Below, piece by piece: positions 17,854 through 27,229 of a DNA stretch of 64,000 nucleotides. The stretch is from positions 744,001 to 808,000 of the forward strand of contig NZ_JBHUOZ010000001.1 of assembly GCF_042686025.1 (NCBI RefSeq), in the 5' to 3' direction. The stretch comes from Terrimonas rubra (GTDB lineage Bacteria; Bacteroidota; Bacteroidia; Chitinophagales; Chitinophagaceae). The position numbers and the translations under genes are program-made. Positions within the stretch are counted from its first letter, which is position 1. Each line of letters starts with the position of its first letter. The notes beneath the pieces are model-generated. The model had not been told where the DNA came from. It searched no databases and was given only the letters and a program-made list of their open reading frames with translations.

Positions 17854-20397
17854 CTAATTAACCTCCCTGTTCTTCCAGGCCATTGCCAGCCTTATTTCAC
17901 CAAAGCTTACCTGGTTGCCCAGTTTTTCTTTGATAGGCCCGGCAGCTGTTTCCGTGTAGTTTTCAAGATGTGGCTGTATCAATGATAATTTTTCTTGGTC
18001 CATTACTTCCAGTATATCAATATCACCCAGTTGTATATAATGTGCCAGGTGACCTTCAATAGTACTGATGGCCATATTGCGTTCCTGGGCAATAGTGATA
18101 ATATCCTTGCCCTGCTTAAACAGGTCAAAACTCACCTGTTTGGTATTTATTTTAACGGGTTTATCTTTTTCCTGCTTAGCTGCTGACTTTGTGGTTTTCT
18201 TTTTACCTGCTGCGGGTATAGTATCCACCAGTGAATGCAGTGCTTTTGCATCACAATAAGCCTGTATCACCTGCAAAAATTCATCGCCATATTGTTCCAC
18301 CCTTTTAGGGCCAAAGCCGGTAATACGCATTAAATCGTCTTCGGTCAATGGCAGGTAACGGGCCATTTCATCTAATGTAACCGATGAGGCTACCAGGTAA
18401 ACCGGTATATCTTTCTGGCGGCAGATCTTATCCCTCAGTGTTTTTAACTGGCTGTAGAGTTGCGGGTGCGGGCTATCCGGTAGTTTAGCTGCATTGTTAC
18501 CGGCGGCATACACATTTACGCCAAAGCGTGTAACGATATAGTTTTTCCTGCGTTCGCTGTATAACTCACTGTTCCAGCCGGCAGTAAGCCCTTCCATGAT
18601 ATATTGTTTGGAATCGATGGCAATGAACAGTTCCTTCAGCATTTCATTGGTATCGGCAGCTTTCATCCGGCTGTCCGTTACCACCGGCGTTTCCCTGATC
18701 TGTTGCAGCAACTGGCCATTATGTCCTGCAAAGTATTTGCTGATCGCGGCTATTACCCTTTCATTGATCTTCTCCATCAGCTCCTGCTGGGTTAACTGCA
18801 CAAACAATTGTTGCAGTTGTGCCTGGAATTTCGCTGCCACATCCTGCACCGCATCAATAAGTTCCTGCAGTTTTTGCTGCCATCCGAAAGCTTCTTCATT
18901 AAACGAGCTTGCATGCTCCTGTAAATAAGCGCCCAGTTCCTTTACCTGGGCCTGTACCGCTGTATATTCAAAAAGTTGTTGTATTTGTCTTAAAGTATAG
19001 TCATGTTCTGCCTGAGAAAAAACCACGCTAAGTTTTTCCGGTGGCAGGTTCTGTTCGGAAAAAGCGATCACCCTGCTATCGCTGAACAAGGATTGATTGC
19101 GGATCATGGTATGCAGTTTCAACCCTTCCAGCGTGGTACAACGGCTCAGCGATACATACACCTGTCCTTTTTCAAATGCATCACCGGCGTCAATAATGGC
19201 TTTTTCAAACGTGAGGCCCTGGCTTTTGTGCACGGTAATGGCCCAGGCCAGGCGCAGCGGGTATTGGGTAAACGAACCCACTACTTCTTCTTTCAGTTGC
19301 CTGGTTGTTGCATCAAGCGTGTAGCGTATATTATCCCAGGTGGTGGTCTTTACTTCTATTTCATCAGCATCATTATCACATTGTACGTATATCGCATCAT
19401 TTTTTACATTTACCACCCGGCCTATCTTGCCGTTAAAATACCGTTTGGCTATATCCAGGTCGTTTTTAATGAACATGACCTGGGCCCCTATCTTCAGTTT
19501 TAATGTTTCATCGGCAGGAAAGGCTTTATCACTGAAGTCACCTTTTATCTCGGCCGGGAAACTGTAGGTACGTCCTTCCAGTTGTTCCAGCTCGGCAGCA
19601 TTAATGGTATCTACTTTGGCATTACGGGTAACCAGGCGTATATAACCTTCTTCTTTAGGCGGATTAAAATCAGGATCTAACCGTTCATTCAGTAAGGCCA
19701 GCCCTGTTGCATCCAGCCGGTTGTTACGCACCTGGTTTAACAACTCAATAAATCTTTCTTCCTGTTGCCGGTATATCTTGATGAGTTCGATGCAAACCGG
19801 TTTGTTGCGCTCCAGTACCCGGCTGTTAAAAAAATAGGGGCCTTCATAAAACTGGTTCAGGATACGCCAGTCATGTGCAGGCGTAACCGGCGGTAACTGG
19901 AACAGGTCGCCGATAAATAAAACCTGCACCCCGCCAAAAGCCTGTAAATAGTTCCGGCGTATATGGCGCATCACGGCATCAATGGCATCCAGGGTATCAC
20001 AGCGTACCATACTCACTTCATCAATCACCAGCAGTTCCAGCTCACGGATGATCTTTTTCTTTTCGCCGTTCATTTTCAACGTACTCAACAGTTGTAGCTG
20101 GTTGGTACTGTTATCACCATCCTGGCGCATACCAAAGGGGTTATCATCGGGGATAAAGGGCGCTACCGGCAATTGAAAAAAGGAATGCATGGTTACCCCG
20201 CCTGCATTAATGGCTGCCACACCCGTAGGCGCTACAATGGCCATTTGTTTGTGCGTATTATTTTTAATGTACTTTAAAAAAGTGGTCTTGCCCGTTCCTG
20301 CCTTCCCTGTTAAAAAAATATGCCGGTCACTGTGGTTCACCATCTGTGCAGCCAGGAAAAAAAGTTTATTGTTACTATCGGGGGTAAATCCTGACAT
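17854..20397 (-). CDS. PIF1-like helicase with HRDC and C-terminal HTH domains
   Basis: The 847-residue protein has an SF1B helicase core of the PIF1/RecD type in residues 1-430: Walker A GKAGTGKTTF (31-40), APTGVAAINAGGVTMHSFF (motif Ia), LVIDEVSMV (Walker B) and, near 390, RLAWAITVHKSQGLTFEKAIID. A middle helical region follows, then an HRDC domain (about 640-715; PVYLVASSVTLDEMARYLPLT) and a C-terminal HTH_40-like domain (FDLFKQGKDIITIAQERNMA). It probably unwinds DNA in replication or repair. Full-length relatives with this layout occur in Bacteroidota. Confidence 0.9.
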   Translation of the reverse strand: MSGFTPDSNNKLFFLAAQMVNHSDRHIFLTGKAGTGKTTFLKYIKNNTHKQMAIVAPTGVAAINAGGVTMHSFFQLPVAPFIPDDNPFGMRQDGDNSTNQLQLLSTLKMNGEKKKIIRELELLVIDEVSMVRCDTLDAIDAVMRHIRRNYLQAFGGVQVLFIGDLFQLPPVTPAHDWRILNQFYEGPYFFNSRVLERNKPVCIELIKIYRQQEERFIELLNQVRNNRLDATGLALLNERLDPDFNPPKEEGYIRLVTRNAKVDTINAAELEQLEGRTYSFPAEIKGDFSDKAFPADETLKLKIGAQVMFIKNDLDIAKRYFNGKIGRVVNVKNDAIYVQCDNDADEIEVKTTTWDNIRYTLDATTRQLKEEVVGSFTQYPLRLAWAITVHKSQGLTFEKAIIDAGDAFEKGQVYVSLSRCTTLEGLKLHTMIRNQSLFSDSRVIAFSEQNLPPEKLSVVFSQAEHDYTLRQIQQLFEYTAVQAQVKELGAYLQEHASSFNEEAFGWQQKLQELIDAVQDVAAKFQAQLQQLFVQLTQQELMEKINERVIAAISKYFAGHNGQLLQQIRETPVVTDSRMKAADTNEMLKELFIAIDSKQYIMEGLTAGWNSELYSERRKNYIVTRFGVNVYAAGNNAAKLPDSPHPQLYSQLKTLRDKICRQKDIPVYLVASSVTLDEMARYLPLTEDDLMRITGFGPKRVEQYGDEFLQVIQAYCDAKALHSLVDTIPAAGKKKTTKSAAKQEKDKPVKINTKQVSFDLFKQGKDIITIAQERNMAISTIEGHLAHYIQLGDIDILEVMDQEKLSLIQPHLENYTETAAGPIKEKLGNQVSFGEIRLAMAWKNREVN

Positions 20398-20497
20398 AAT
20401 GATTGAAGTATCCGTGTGGTGATTGTGTAATAAACGACAAAGAAAACAATAATTTACGACTATTGTTTTATGGAAAATCCCGTTATATGTATCTGCT

Positions 20498-20509
20498 TGA
20501 TTATAATCA
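20498..20509. promoter_or_regulatory. 12-bp palindrome upstream of the caspase-like lipoprotein gene
   Basis: TGATTATAATCA is a perfect palindrome 11 bases before the ATG of the gene at 20520. It could be an operator; no cognate regulator is known here. Confidence 0.3.
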
Positions 20510-20519
20510 TTACTGATAT

Positions 20520-21350
20520 ATGAGATTACTGTATTTTATCTGTTGCAGCCTGCTATTTACCGGTTGTAACGCCCGTTCTGCTGATAAACAGTTGGTCAAG
20601 GCTTCGGACCAGCCTGCGCCGGATGCTACACCAACTTCGTTCGATACCAGTTTTAAGACCATCCATATATTAGTGGCGCTTTGCGATAACAAGTACCAGG
20701 GAATAGTGCCGGTGCCTGCTAAAATTGGCAATGGCCAGGACCCTGCCAATAACTTATACTGGGGCTGTGGTTATGGTATTAAAACCTATTTTAAAAAAAG
20801 CAGGTCCTGGCAATTGATCCGCACAGAAAAGAAAGAAGGCCCGGTTCTCGAACGTCTGGTATTTAAACATGTATCCCAAAAGTATTACCTGGTAGCAGAT
20901 GCTTATGATGGCCGGAATATTAAAGAGTGTACACAACAGTTTTTAAACAATAGCTGTGGTAAAACAAAAGACACCATCAATATAGGAACAAAAACAGTCG
21001 GCATTGCCAGTAACGCTGGCCTGGTAGCGTATATTGGTCATGATGGCTTAATGGATTTTACACTTGACGAAACTTATAAAAATACAGATGGCATCAAGAG
21101 AGATGTTATGATACTGGCCTGTTATAGCAAACGTTTCTTCACCCCACACCTGAAAGAGGCTCATGTAAATCCACTGGTCTGGACCACCGGCCTTATGAGT
21201 CCTGAAGCGTATACCATTCACGATGCCTTAACGGGATATATAAATAAAGAGGATAATGAAAGCATCCGATCCAGAGCAGCAGCTGCTTATGCTGCTTTTC
21301 AAAAGTGCAGTGTGAAGGCCGCGAGGAACCTGCTGGTGACGGGATTTTAG
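20520..21350 (+). CDS. lipoprotein with caspase-like (clan CD) His/Cys motifs
   Basis: The 276-residue product carries a type II signal with lipobox LFTGC (Cys16). A first strand (THILVALCDN, about 48-57), a strand ending in YIGHDG (His174) and a strand ending in MILACYS (Cys201) reproduce the order and spacing of the clan CD peptidase fold (caspases, gingipains, CHAT), where a His-Gly and a Cys follow consecutive strands. I infer this fold from pattern, not from a database hit. The TAG stop at 21348-21350 lies inside the first unit of the 7-bp repeat that follows. Confidence 0.75.
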   Translation: MRLLYFICCSLLFTGCNARSADKQLVKASDQPAPDATPTSFDTSFKTIHILVALCDNKYQGIVPVPAKIGNGQDPANNLYWGCGYGIKTYFKKSRSWQLIRTEKKEGPVLERLVFKHVSQKYYLVADAYDGRNIKECTQQFLNNSCGKTKDTINIGTKTVGIASNAGLVAYIGHDGLMDFTLDETYKNTDGIKRDVMILACYSKRFFTPHLKEAHVNPLVWTTGLMSPEAYTIHDALTGYINKEDNESIRSRAAAAYAAFQKCSVKAARNLLVTGF

Positions 21351-21427
21351 ATTTTAGATTTTAGATTTTAGATTTTAGATTTTAGATTTTAGATTTTAGA
21401 TTTTAGATTTTAGATTTTAGATTTTAG
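21344..21427. repeat. tandem 7-bp repeat, 12 copies of ATTTTAG
   Basis: Twelve exact copies of ATTTTAG without a break (84 bases). The first copy supplies the stop codon of the preceding lipoprotein gene. Every frame of the array soon meets TAG, so it is non-coding. Copy number is probably unstable. Confidence 0.95.
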
Positions 21428-21582
21428 GGGGAGAGTTTTTTGTGACAGTGTATGCTGCATATAGAGCCATGTTTTTTATAATAATTATTGCGTAATGCTG
21501 CGTAAAGTTACTGGTGCACAAGTGTGCGACGCAAGGGACGATGCCGGTTGCAATGCCGCCGGGTATATAAATAAAAAACCGT

Positions 21583-21612
21583 CCTTTACGCCAGCGGGCC
21601 AATAAAGGACGG
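21583..21612 (-). terminator. terminator of polA
   Basis: CCGTCCTTTA (21589-21598) and TAAAGGACGG (21603-21612) form a 10-bp stem, and on the minus strand six T follow it directly. Confidence 0.85.
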
Positions 21613-21636
21613 TAATATAATGTCAGGAAATTTTTC

Positions 21637-24483
21637 TTAGTGCGCTTCCAGCCAGTTATGACCCACACCGGCTTCGGCAATAATGGGCACTTCATTAGGC
21701 AATATCATGGCCGCCTGCATGGCATTAATGATCACCGGTTTTATATCGTCCAGCTCTTCCTGTAATACATCAAATACCAGCTCGTCATGCACCTGTAATA
21801 TCATCTTGCTTTTAAAGCCATTCTCCTTAATAGCCGCATGTACTTTTATCATAGCCAGTTTGATCATATCGGCCGCAGTACCCTGTATAGGACTGTTAAT
21901 GGCGTTTCGCTCGGCAAAGCCACGCACAGTAAAGTTGCCGGAGTTAATATCACGCAGCCAGCGTTTACGGCCCATTAAGGTTTGTACATAGCCAAATTCG
22001 CGGGCAAAGTTGATAGTATCATCCATATACTTTTGTATGCCGGCAAATTGTTTTTTATAGTTATCAATGATATCTTTTGCTTCGGTACGGCTGATGCCCA
22101 AATTATCGGCAAGGCCAAAAGCGCCCTGGCCATAAATAATACCAAAATTCACACTCTTGGCCTTGTAGCGCATTTCCTTGGTTACATCACCCTCTGCAAC
22201 ATTGTACACTTTTGCAGCGGTGGCGGTATGGATATCGGTACCCGATTTAAAGGCTGCACACATATTCGGATCGCCGCTGATGGCAGCTACAATACGCAGT
22301 TCTATCTGTGAATAGTCGGCCGATAATAAAATATGTTTTTCATCGCGGGGAATAAAGGCCTTACGTATTTCCTTGCCTCTCTCGGTACGCACCGGTATGT
22401 TCTGCAGGTTGGGATTATTACTGGCCAGCCTGCCGGTAACCGCCACGGCCTGTCCGTAAGTAGTATGCACCCTGCCGGTTTTACTGTTTACCAGCAAAGG
22501 CAATGCATCCACATAGGTGGATTTTAACTTGGTCAGTTCCCTGAACGTAAGAATATCATTAACGATCGGGTTATTATTCGCCAGCTTCAGCAATACATCC
22601 TCACCGGTGGCATACTGGCCTGTTTTTGTTTTTTTAGCCTTGGGATCTAATTGCAGCTTTTCAAATAATACTTCACCCAATTGTTTGGGCGATGCCAGGT
22701 TGAACCGTACGCCGGCCTGTTTGTACACACTTTCTTCCGCAGCTTTGGCATCGGCTTCCAGCACACCGGAGTAATCTTTTAAAAACGCTTCATCAATCCT
22801 GATGCCTTCAAACTCCATATCGGTCAATACCGGCATTAATGGGTTCTCCACTTTTTCAAACACTTCCTGCACTTCATTTTCCAGCAACAGTGGCGTAAAG
22901 GCATGTTTTAACTGCAGGGTAATATCCGCATCTTCGGCTGCATAGTCTTTTATTTTTTCCAGCTCCACATCACGCATGGTACCCTGGCCTTTTCCTTTTT
23001 TACCAATCAGCTCTTCAATATGTATGGGTTCGTATTGCAGGTATTTTTCGCTCAGGTCATCCATGCTTCGTTTACCATCGGGGTCAATTACATAATGCGC
23101 CAGCATGGTATCAAAAAACTGCCCGGCTATGGCCACATTGTACCATTTTAAAATCAGCAGGTCGTATTTAATATTTTGTCCTATCCAGGTAATGGCGGGG
23201 TTGTCAAACAAGGGCTGTAACAGCGATAGTAATTGTAAAACCTCCTCCCTGTTGGCGCTGCAGGGTACATAGTAAGCTTCACCGGGAGTAACCGCAAAAC
23301 TCAGGCCCACCAGTTCGGCCTCATTGGCATCAATGCCTGTTGTTTCCGTATCAAAACAAATTTCCTTAAACTGTTCCAGGTGTTGTACCATCTCCGCAAT
23401 GGCTTCGGGTGTTGTTACCGCTATATAATTGTGCGGCACCGTATGAACGGTTTTAAAATTGCTTACTGTCTGTTCAATAGTTTCGCTTACCACCACAGGT
23501 TGTTCAACAATATTCCCAAACAGGTCGGTCTGTACAGCTTGTGGCGCTTTGGTTTCAGAGGGTTTATCGCCGGTATTGGCCTTACCCGTTACGGGTGCAG
23601 CGCCTGCCAGTTCTTCGCCCAGTAATCTTTTGGCCAGGGTTCTGAACTCCAGTTCGCCAAACACTTCTTTCAATGCTTCTTTATTCCATTCCTTCACACA
23701 AAAATTCTCTTCATGAAACTCCACCGGTACATTGGTGATAATGGTGGCCAGTTTTTTGGACATGATCGCATCGGCCTTGCCATTACGGATCTTCTCGCCC
23801 ATCGATCCTTTTATATTATCCGCATTGTCCAGTATATTTTCCAGCGTATCATATTCTGCTAATAATTTCGCGGCCGTTTTTTCACCTACGCCTTTAATAC
23901 CGGGAATATTATCCACGGCATCACCCATCAGTCCCAGTATATCTATTACCTGCGATACTCTTTTAATATTCCATTTAGCACATACTTCAGCCGGGCCCAT
24001 GATCTCTACATCGCCACCCTGGTAAGCCGGTTTATAAATTTTTACTTTCTCCGTTACCAGCTGGCCATAGTCCTTATCCGGTGTTACCATATATACATCA
24101 TACCCTTCCGCTTCGGCTTTCACACTTAGTGCGCCAATCACGTCATCGGCTTCATAACCATCCACAGCTATCACCGGAATATTAAAGCCCTCAATAATGC
24201 GGATGATATCCGGAACAGCCAGTTTAATATCCTCAGGGGTTTCCTGGCGGTTGGCTTTATAATCGGCAAAATCAGTATGTCTTTCTGTGGGTGCGGCGGT
24301 ATCAAAACACACGGCCATATGCGAGGGCTTCTGTTTGTTCAGCAACTCCACCAGGGCATTGGTAAAACCAAATTGCGCATTGGTATTCTTTCCCTTGCTG
24401 GTCAATCGCGGGCTGCGGATCAACGCATAATAAGCCCTGAATACTAAGGCATAGGCATCCAGTAAAAAAAGTCTTTTATCCAT
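21637..24483 (-). CDS. polA: DNA polymerase I
   Basis: The 948-residue product contains all three PolA parts: the 5'-3' flap nuclease (about 1-290; GYEADDVIG, DKDYGQLV, GIKGVGEKTA), a 3'-5' exonuclease of the DEDD type (CFDTETTGIDA near 373, TWIGQNIKYDL) that looks intact, and the polymerase (SADYSQIELR, KSVNFGIIYGQGAFGL, LQVHDELVFDV). It fills gaps and removes RNA primers during replication and repair. ATG 24483 gives the expected MDKRLFLLDAYALVFRAYYA start. Confidence 0.97.
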   Translation of the reverse strand: MDKRLFLLDAYALVFRAYYALIRSPRLTSKGKNTNAQFGFTNALVELLNKQKPSHMAVCFDTAAPTERHTDFADYKANRQETPEDIKLAVPDIIRIIEGFNIPVIAVDGYEADDVIGALSVKAEAEGYDVYMVTPDKDYGQLVTEKVKIYKPAYQGGDVEIMGPAEVCAKWNIKRVSQVIDILGLMGDAVDNIPGIKGVGEKTAAKLLAEYDTLENILDNADNIKGSMGEKIRNGKADAIMSKKLATIITNVPVEFHEENFCVKEWNKEALKEVFGELEFRTLAKRLLGEELAGAAPVTGKANTGDKPSETKAPQAVQTDLFGNIVEQPVVVSETIEQTVSNFKTVHTVPHNYIAVTTPEAIAEMVQHLEQFKEICFDTETTGIDANEAELVGLSFAVTPGEAYYVPCSANREEVLQLLSLLQPLFDNPAITWIGQNIKYDLLILKWYNVAIAGQFFDTMLAHYVIDPDGKRSMDDLSEKYLQYEPIHIEELIGKKGKGQGTMRDVELEKIKDYAAEDADITLQLKHAFTPLLLENEVQEVFEKVENPLMPVLTDMEFEGIRIDEAFLKDYSGVLEADAKAAEESVYKQAGVRFNLASPKQLGEVLFEKLQLDPKAKKTKTGQYATGEDVLLKLANNNPIVNDILTFRELTKLKSTYVDALPLLVNSKTGRVHTTYGQAVAVTGRLASNNPNLQNIPVRTERGKEIRKAFIPRDEKHILLSADYSQIELRIVAAISGDPNMCAAFKSGTDIHTATAAKVYNVAEGDVTKEMRYKAKSVNFGIIYGQGAFGLADNLGISRTEAKDIIDNYKKQFAGIQKYMDDTINFAREFGYVQTLMGRKRWLRDINSGNFTVRGFAERNAINSPIQGTAADMIKLAMIKVHAAIKENGFKSKMILQVHDELVFDVLQEELDDIKPVIINAMQAAMILPNEVPIIAEAGVGHNWLEAH

Positions 24484-24564
24484 GCCGCTAAGTTAAGTTT
24501 GTTGGCAGGGCTGGCAAAATGCGATTAGCGCATTATCTTTTTTTATGATGGGCTCCCGGCCTGG

Positions 24565-24660
24565 TAACAAATCCCGGCAGCAGTTCCCCGCCCGGCTGCA
24601 ATCTGCCGGCTATCAGGCCGCCAGTATTTCCGCCTAAGCAGGGCAGCCCTTCGGCTGTAA
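24565..24660 (-). repeat. dispersed GC-rich repeat, copy 1
   Basis: Read on the minus strand, this shares GCTTAGGCGGAAAT, GCGGCCT and ATTGCAG-CGGGCGG in the same order with the plus strand at 59775-59870. Both copies lie between genes. Confidence 0.65.
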
Positions 24661-24683
24661 CAAAAAGCCCGGCACACTTCCCG

Positions 24684-26537
24684 TCATGGGTTCCATCCAA
24701 ACCGGGCAATCATCAATCCATGGTCAGAGGGATAACCTCCCGGCCAGGTGGTGATCAGTTTAAAATCCTGTAACTGCAATGCCCGGCCTTTATAATACAA
24801 CTGGTCAATTCTTTCACCAATAATATGCGAATAACCCGGGTATTTTTTAACATCGGGATATACCTGCCGGTAGGCATCGGTAAAGCCCGCTCCCGTTAGT
24901 TTCACCGACGCGGGATTATCCTTACCGCCATCCATAAACGGCACGGCATTAAAATCACCAGCAAATATTACCGGTATACTATCGCTTGTTTCAAAACGCT
25001 GCTGGTGAAAATCATACACCTGGTTAAACTGGTTCATACCATACCAGTTGGACATGATATATATTTCCTGTGTTTTACTAACCGCTATTCTTGCTCCCAG
25101 GTTCATAAAAGGTGCGCCGGGCGGCACATGTACCGAACGGATAGGATACCGGCTCAACACAGAAATATTAGACCCCTGGTTTAAATAATCCCAGTCGGCA
25201 CTGGCCGCATAATAATAACCCAGCTCGGCTGCAATAAACTCTCCTGATGAATAGGTTTCCTGTAACATTACCACATCCGCATTTTCTTTTTGTATCATCT
25301 CCACAATACGTTTGCGGGAATCATAGCCGTCTTTGGCTATAGTAGCATGTTTACCTCCATGCCAGATATTCCAGTTGGCAACTGTAATAGTTTTTACATT
25401 ATTGGCAAGCGATGTTTTTTTGCTGCTAAAATATTTTACCCAACCAGCCTGTACGTCCGCCTCACTAATGGCGCTGTTCCATATCTTCAGTTCATCTATT
25501 TCAAAATCAGGCGCCTGCAACCTGCGGTTGACAATATGTTTTTGCACGGCCGTATCATTAATAACAATGTGTCCGTTTTGTAAACGATAAAACTTTGTCA
25601 CCGGCGCTACCTCTACAAAATCAATTACCTGGTGCACAGTATAAGGATTACGCATCAGTGCTGATCTTATTTTATTGATAGTCTCAAAATCTGTCGCTTT
25701 CAGTTTAGCGGCCAGTGCATCTGCACCCATCTCCGGCGATGCTTTTTTTATATAATCGCTGTACAACTGTTGGGGATCACTTACTAATACAGCATAGTCA
25801 TTATCCGCAGCTATTCCCGCACCCAATGCCGTAAAAGCATCTGTTAGTCTTTGTAAATTAACCGCACCTTCCCGTATGGCACTTTGAATAAGCGTATCCG
25901 GTTGCTTAAACGTTTTGCTGCCTATTACCAGCGGCATGGCGTCTTGCAGGTGAAAGCCCACGGAATCGCCAATAAAGTATTGCGCCTTTATATCACCATC
26001 GTAAAATAGTTTTAGTTGTGCAGTTTTACTGTCATAGGTCATGGTCAGCTGGTGCCATTTGCCATCGTTCAACGGCATAATATGTCCGTTCTCTCTTTCA
26101 TGGGTTATCCTGCGCCTCCCCGTGCCTATATTAAAAGCCCAGGTACCCTCCGAAACATAAAACAACCAGCCCGGCTTTTTTTGTTCCGCTAAACCGGTGT
26201 TGGTAATGGCTTTCTGGCCCAGCAGCGGCATGGTATAAGCGGCCGGCACTGTTGTTTTTATCCAGAACTGGATGCTGTAATCCTGCGCTGTCGTAAAAGG
26301 CAACACCGTTTTTTCCAGTTCAAAAGCCTGTACTGTTTGCGCATTCAGTTGCAAACTGCTACCGGCAAAACTTTTAGCGTACGCCGGCTTCCCGGTAATT
26401 ACCGGCTTTATCGTTTCCTTACCGGTTGCAACAAGTGTTTTATTAAAATTAAAATAAGCGGCAGGTGCGGGGCCGGTCTGGGCTTTTGTCAGTAAACAAG
26501 TGATCAATAATAAAGGGCAAAGCAATTTTTTTATCAT
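24684..26537 (-). CDS. secreted LamG-like plus endonuclease/exonuclease/phosphatase protein
   Basis: I start at ATG 26537, which gives the signal peptide MIKKLLCPLLLITCLLTKAQ; the in-frame start at 26627 adds 30 residues without signal character. The 617-residue product has a LamG/concanavalin-like sandwich (about 20-210; FQSIQFWIKTT-like, DGKWHQLTMTYD) and a C-terminal EEP nuclease/phosphatase domain (about 375-610; VANWNIWHGG, VVMLQETY, IFAGDFNAVPF, YPSDHGLMIARF). The Asn, Glu, Asp and final Asp-His of that superfamily are present, so catalysis is likely. EEP substrates include nucleic acids and phosphoesters; here it is open. Confidence 0.85.
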   Translation of the reverse strand: MIKKLLCPLLLITCLLTKAQTGPAPAAYFNFNKTLVATGKETIKPVITGKPAYAKSFAGSSLQLNAQTVQAFELEKTVLPFTTAQDYSIQFWIKTTVPAAYTMPLLGQKAITNTGLAEQKKPGWLFYVSEGTWAFNIGTGRRRITHERENGHIMPLNDGKWHQLTMTYDSKTAQLKLFYDGDIKAQYFIGDSVGFHLQDAMPLVIGSKTFKQPDTLIQSAIREGAVNLQRLTDAFTALGAGIAADNDYAVLVSDPQQLYSDYIKKASPEMGADALAAKLKATDFETINKIRSALMRNPYTVHQVIDFVEVAPVTKFYRLQNGHIVINDTAVQKHIVNRRLQAPDFEIDELKIWNSAISEADVQAGWVKYFSSKKTSLANNVKTITVANWNIWHGGKHATIAKDGYDSRKRIVEMIQKENADVVMLQETYSSGEFIAAELGYYYAASADWDYLNQGSNISVLSRYPIRSVHVPPGAPFMNLGARIAVSKTQEIYIMSNWYGMNQFNQVYDFHQQRFETSDSIPVIFAGDFNAVPFMDGGKDNPASVKLTGAGFTDAYRQVYPDVKKYPGYSHIIGERIDQLYYKGRALQLQDFKLITTWPGGYPSDHGLMIARFGWNP

Positions 26538-26626
26538 AATATAGTCGAAGGCTGGATAAGGGTTCAAGGTAAACCTAAATAACCCGTGCCGTTCACTTGC
26601 TAAACAATTTTGCAAATACGATTGCA

Positions 26627-26644
26627 TAATTTTGTGTCACAAAT
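26627..26644 (+). promoter_or_regulatory. -7 box and TTTGTG-T-CACAAA palindrome upstream of the YeeE gene
   Basis: TAATTTTG (26627-26634) fits TAnnTTTG exactly. It overlaps the 13-bp palindrome TTTGTGTCACAAA (26632-26644). A regulator binding there would cover the start of transcription; the half-site TGTG-CACA recalls Crp/Fnr sites, but this is only a resemblance. Confidence 0.45.
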
Positions 26645-26654
26645 AATTTTCAGC

Positions 26655-27218
26655 ATGTTACTATTTATCAACCAGCCCTGGCCCTGGTATATCGCCGGTC
26701 CGCTTATTGGTCTTACAGTGCCGGTGTTGTTATTACTGGGTAATAAATCCTTTGGCATCAGCTCATCCCTGCGCCATATCTGTGCGGCCTGCCTACCGGC
26801 AAAAATTCCTTTTTTTACTTACGACTGGAAAAAGGAAGCCTGGAACCTGTTCTTTGTATTGGGTATTTTTTTAGGGGGTATTATTGCCAGTACCTTACTG
26901 GCCAACCCCGACCCTGTTGTGGTAAACCCCAAACTATCCACTGAACTGGCCGGTTATGGCATTACCAATTACAAACACCTGGTTCCTGCAGATATTATGA
27001 ACTGGCCGGCCCTATTAACGATCAGGGGATTGATCATGATGGTGGTGGGTGGTTTTTTAGTGGGCTTTGGCACTCGTTATGCCGGGGGCTGTACCAGTGG
27101 TCATGCCATCATGGGTTTATCCACTTTGCAATGGCCCTCACTGGTGGCTACGATCTGTTTTATGGCCGGAGGTTTTATCATGGCCAATCTTATTTTACCT
27201 TATATACTGGCTTTATAA
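26655..27218 (+). CDS. YeeE/YedE family transporter, N-terminal half-protein
   Basis: From ATG 26655 (MLLFINQPWPWYIAGPLIGL) the product has 187 residues and about five membrane segments. GTRYAGGCTSGHAIMG (near residue 140) holds the conserved Cys of the YeeE/YedE sulfur-transport family, members of which take up thiosulfate. In Bacteroidota the transporter is split into two genes, and the second half follows 11 bases downstream. The in-frame start at 26610 is less likely because it overlaps the promoter. Confidence 0.88.
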   Translation: MLLFINQPWPWYIAGPLIGLTVPVLLLLGNKSFGISSSLRHICAACLPAKIPFFTYDWKKEAWNLFFVLGIFLGGIIASTLLANPDPVVVNPKLSTELAGYGITNYKHLVPADIMNWPALLTIRGLIMMVVGGFLVGFGTRYAGGCTSGHAIMGLSTLQWPSLVATICFMAGGFIMANLILPYILAL

Positions 27219-27229
27219 AAAACAAGAAC

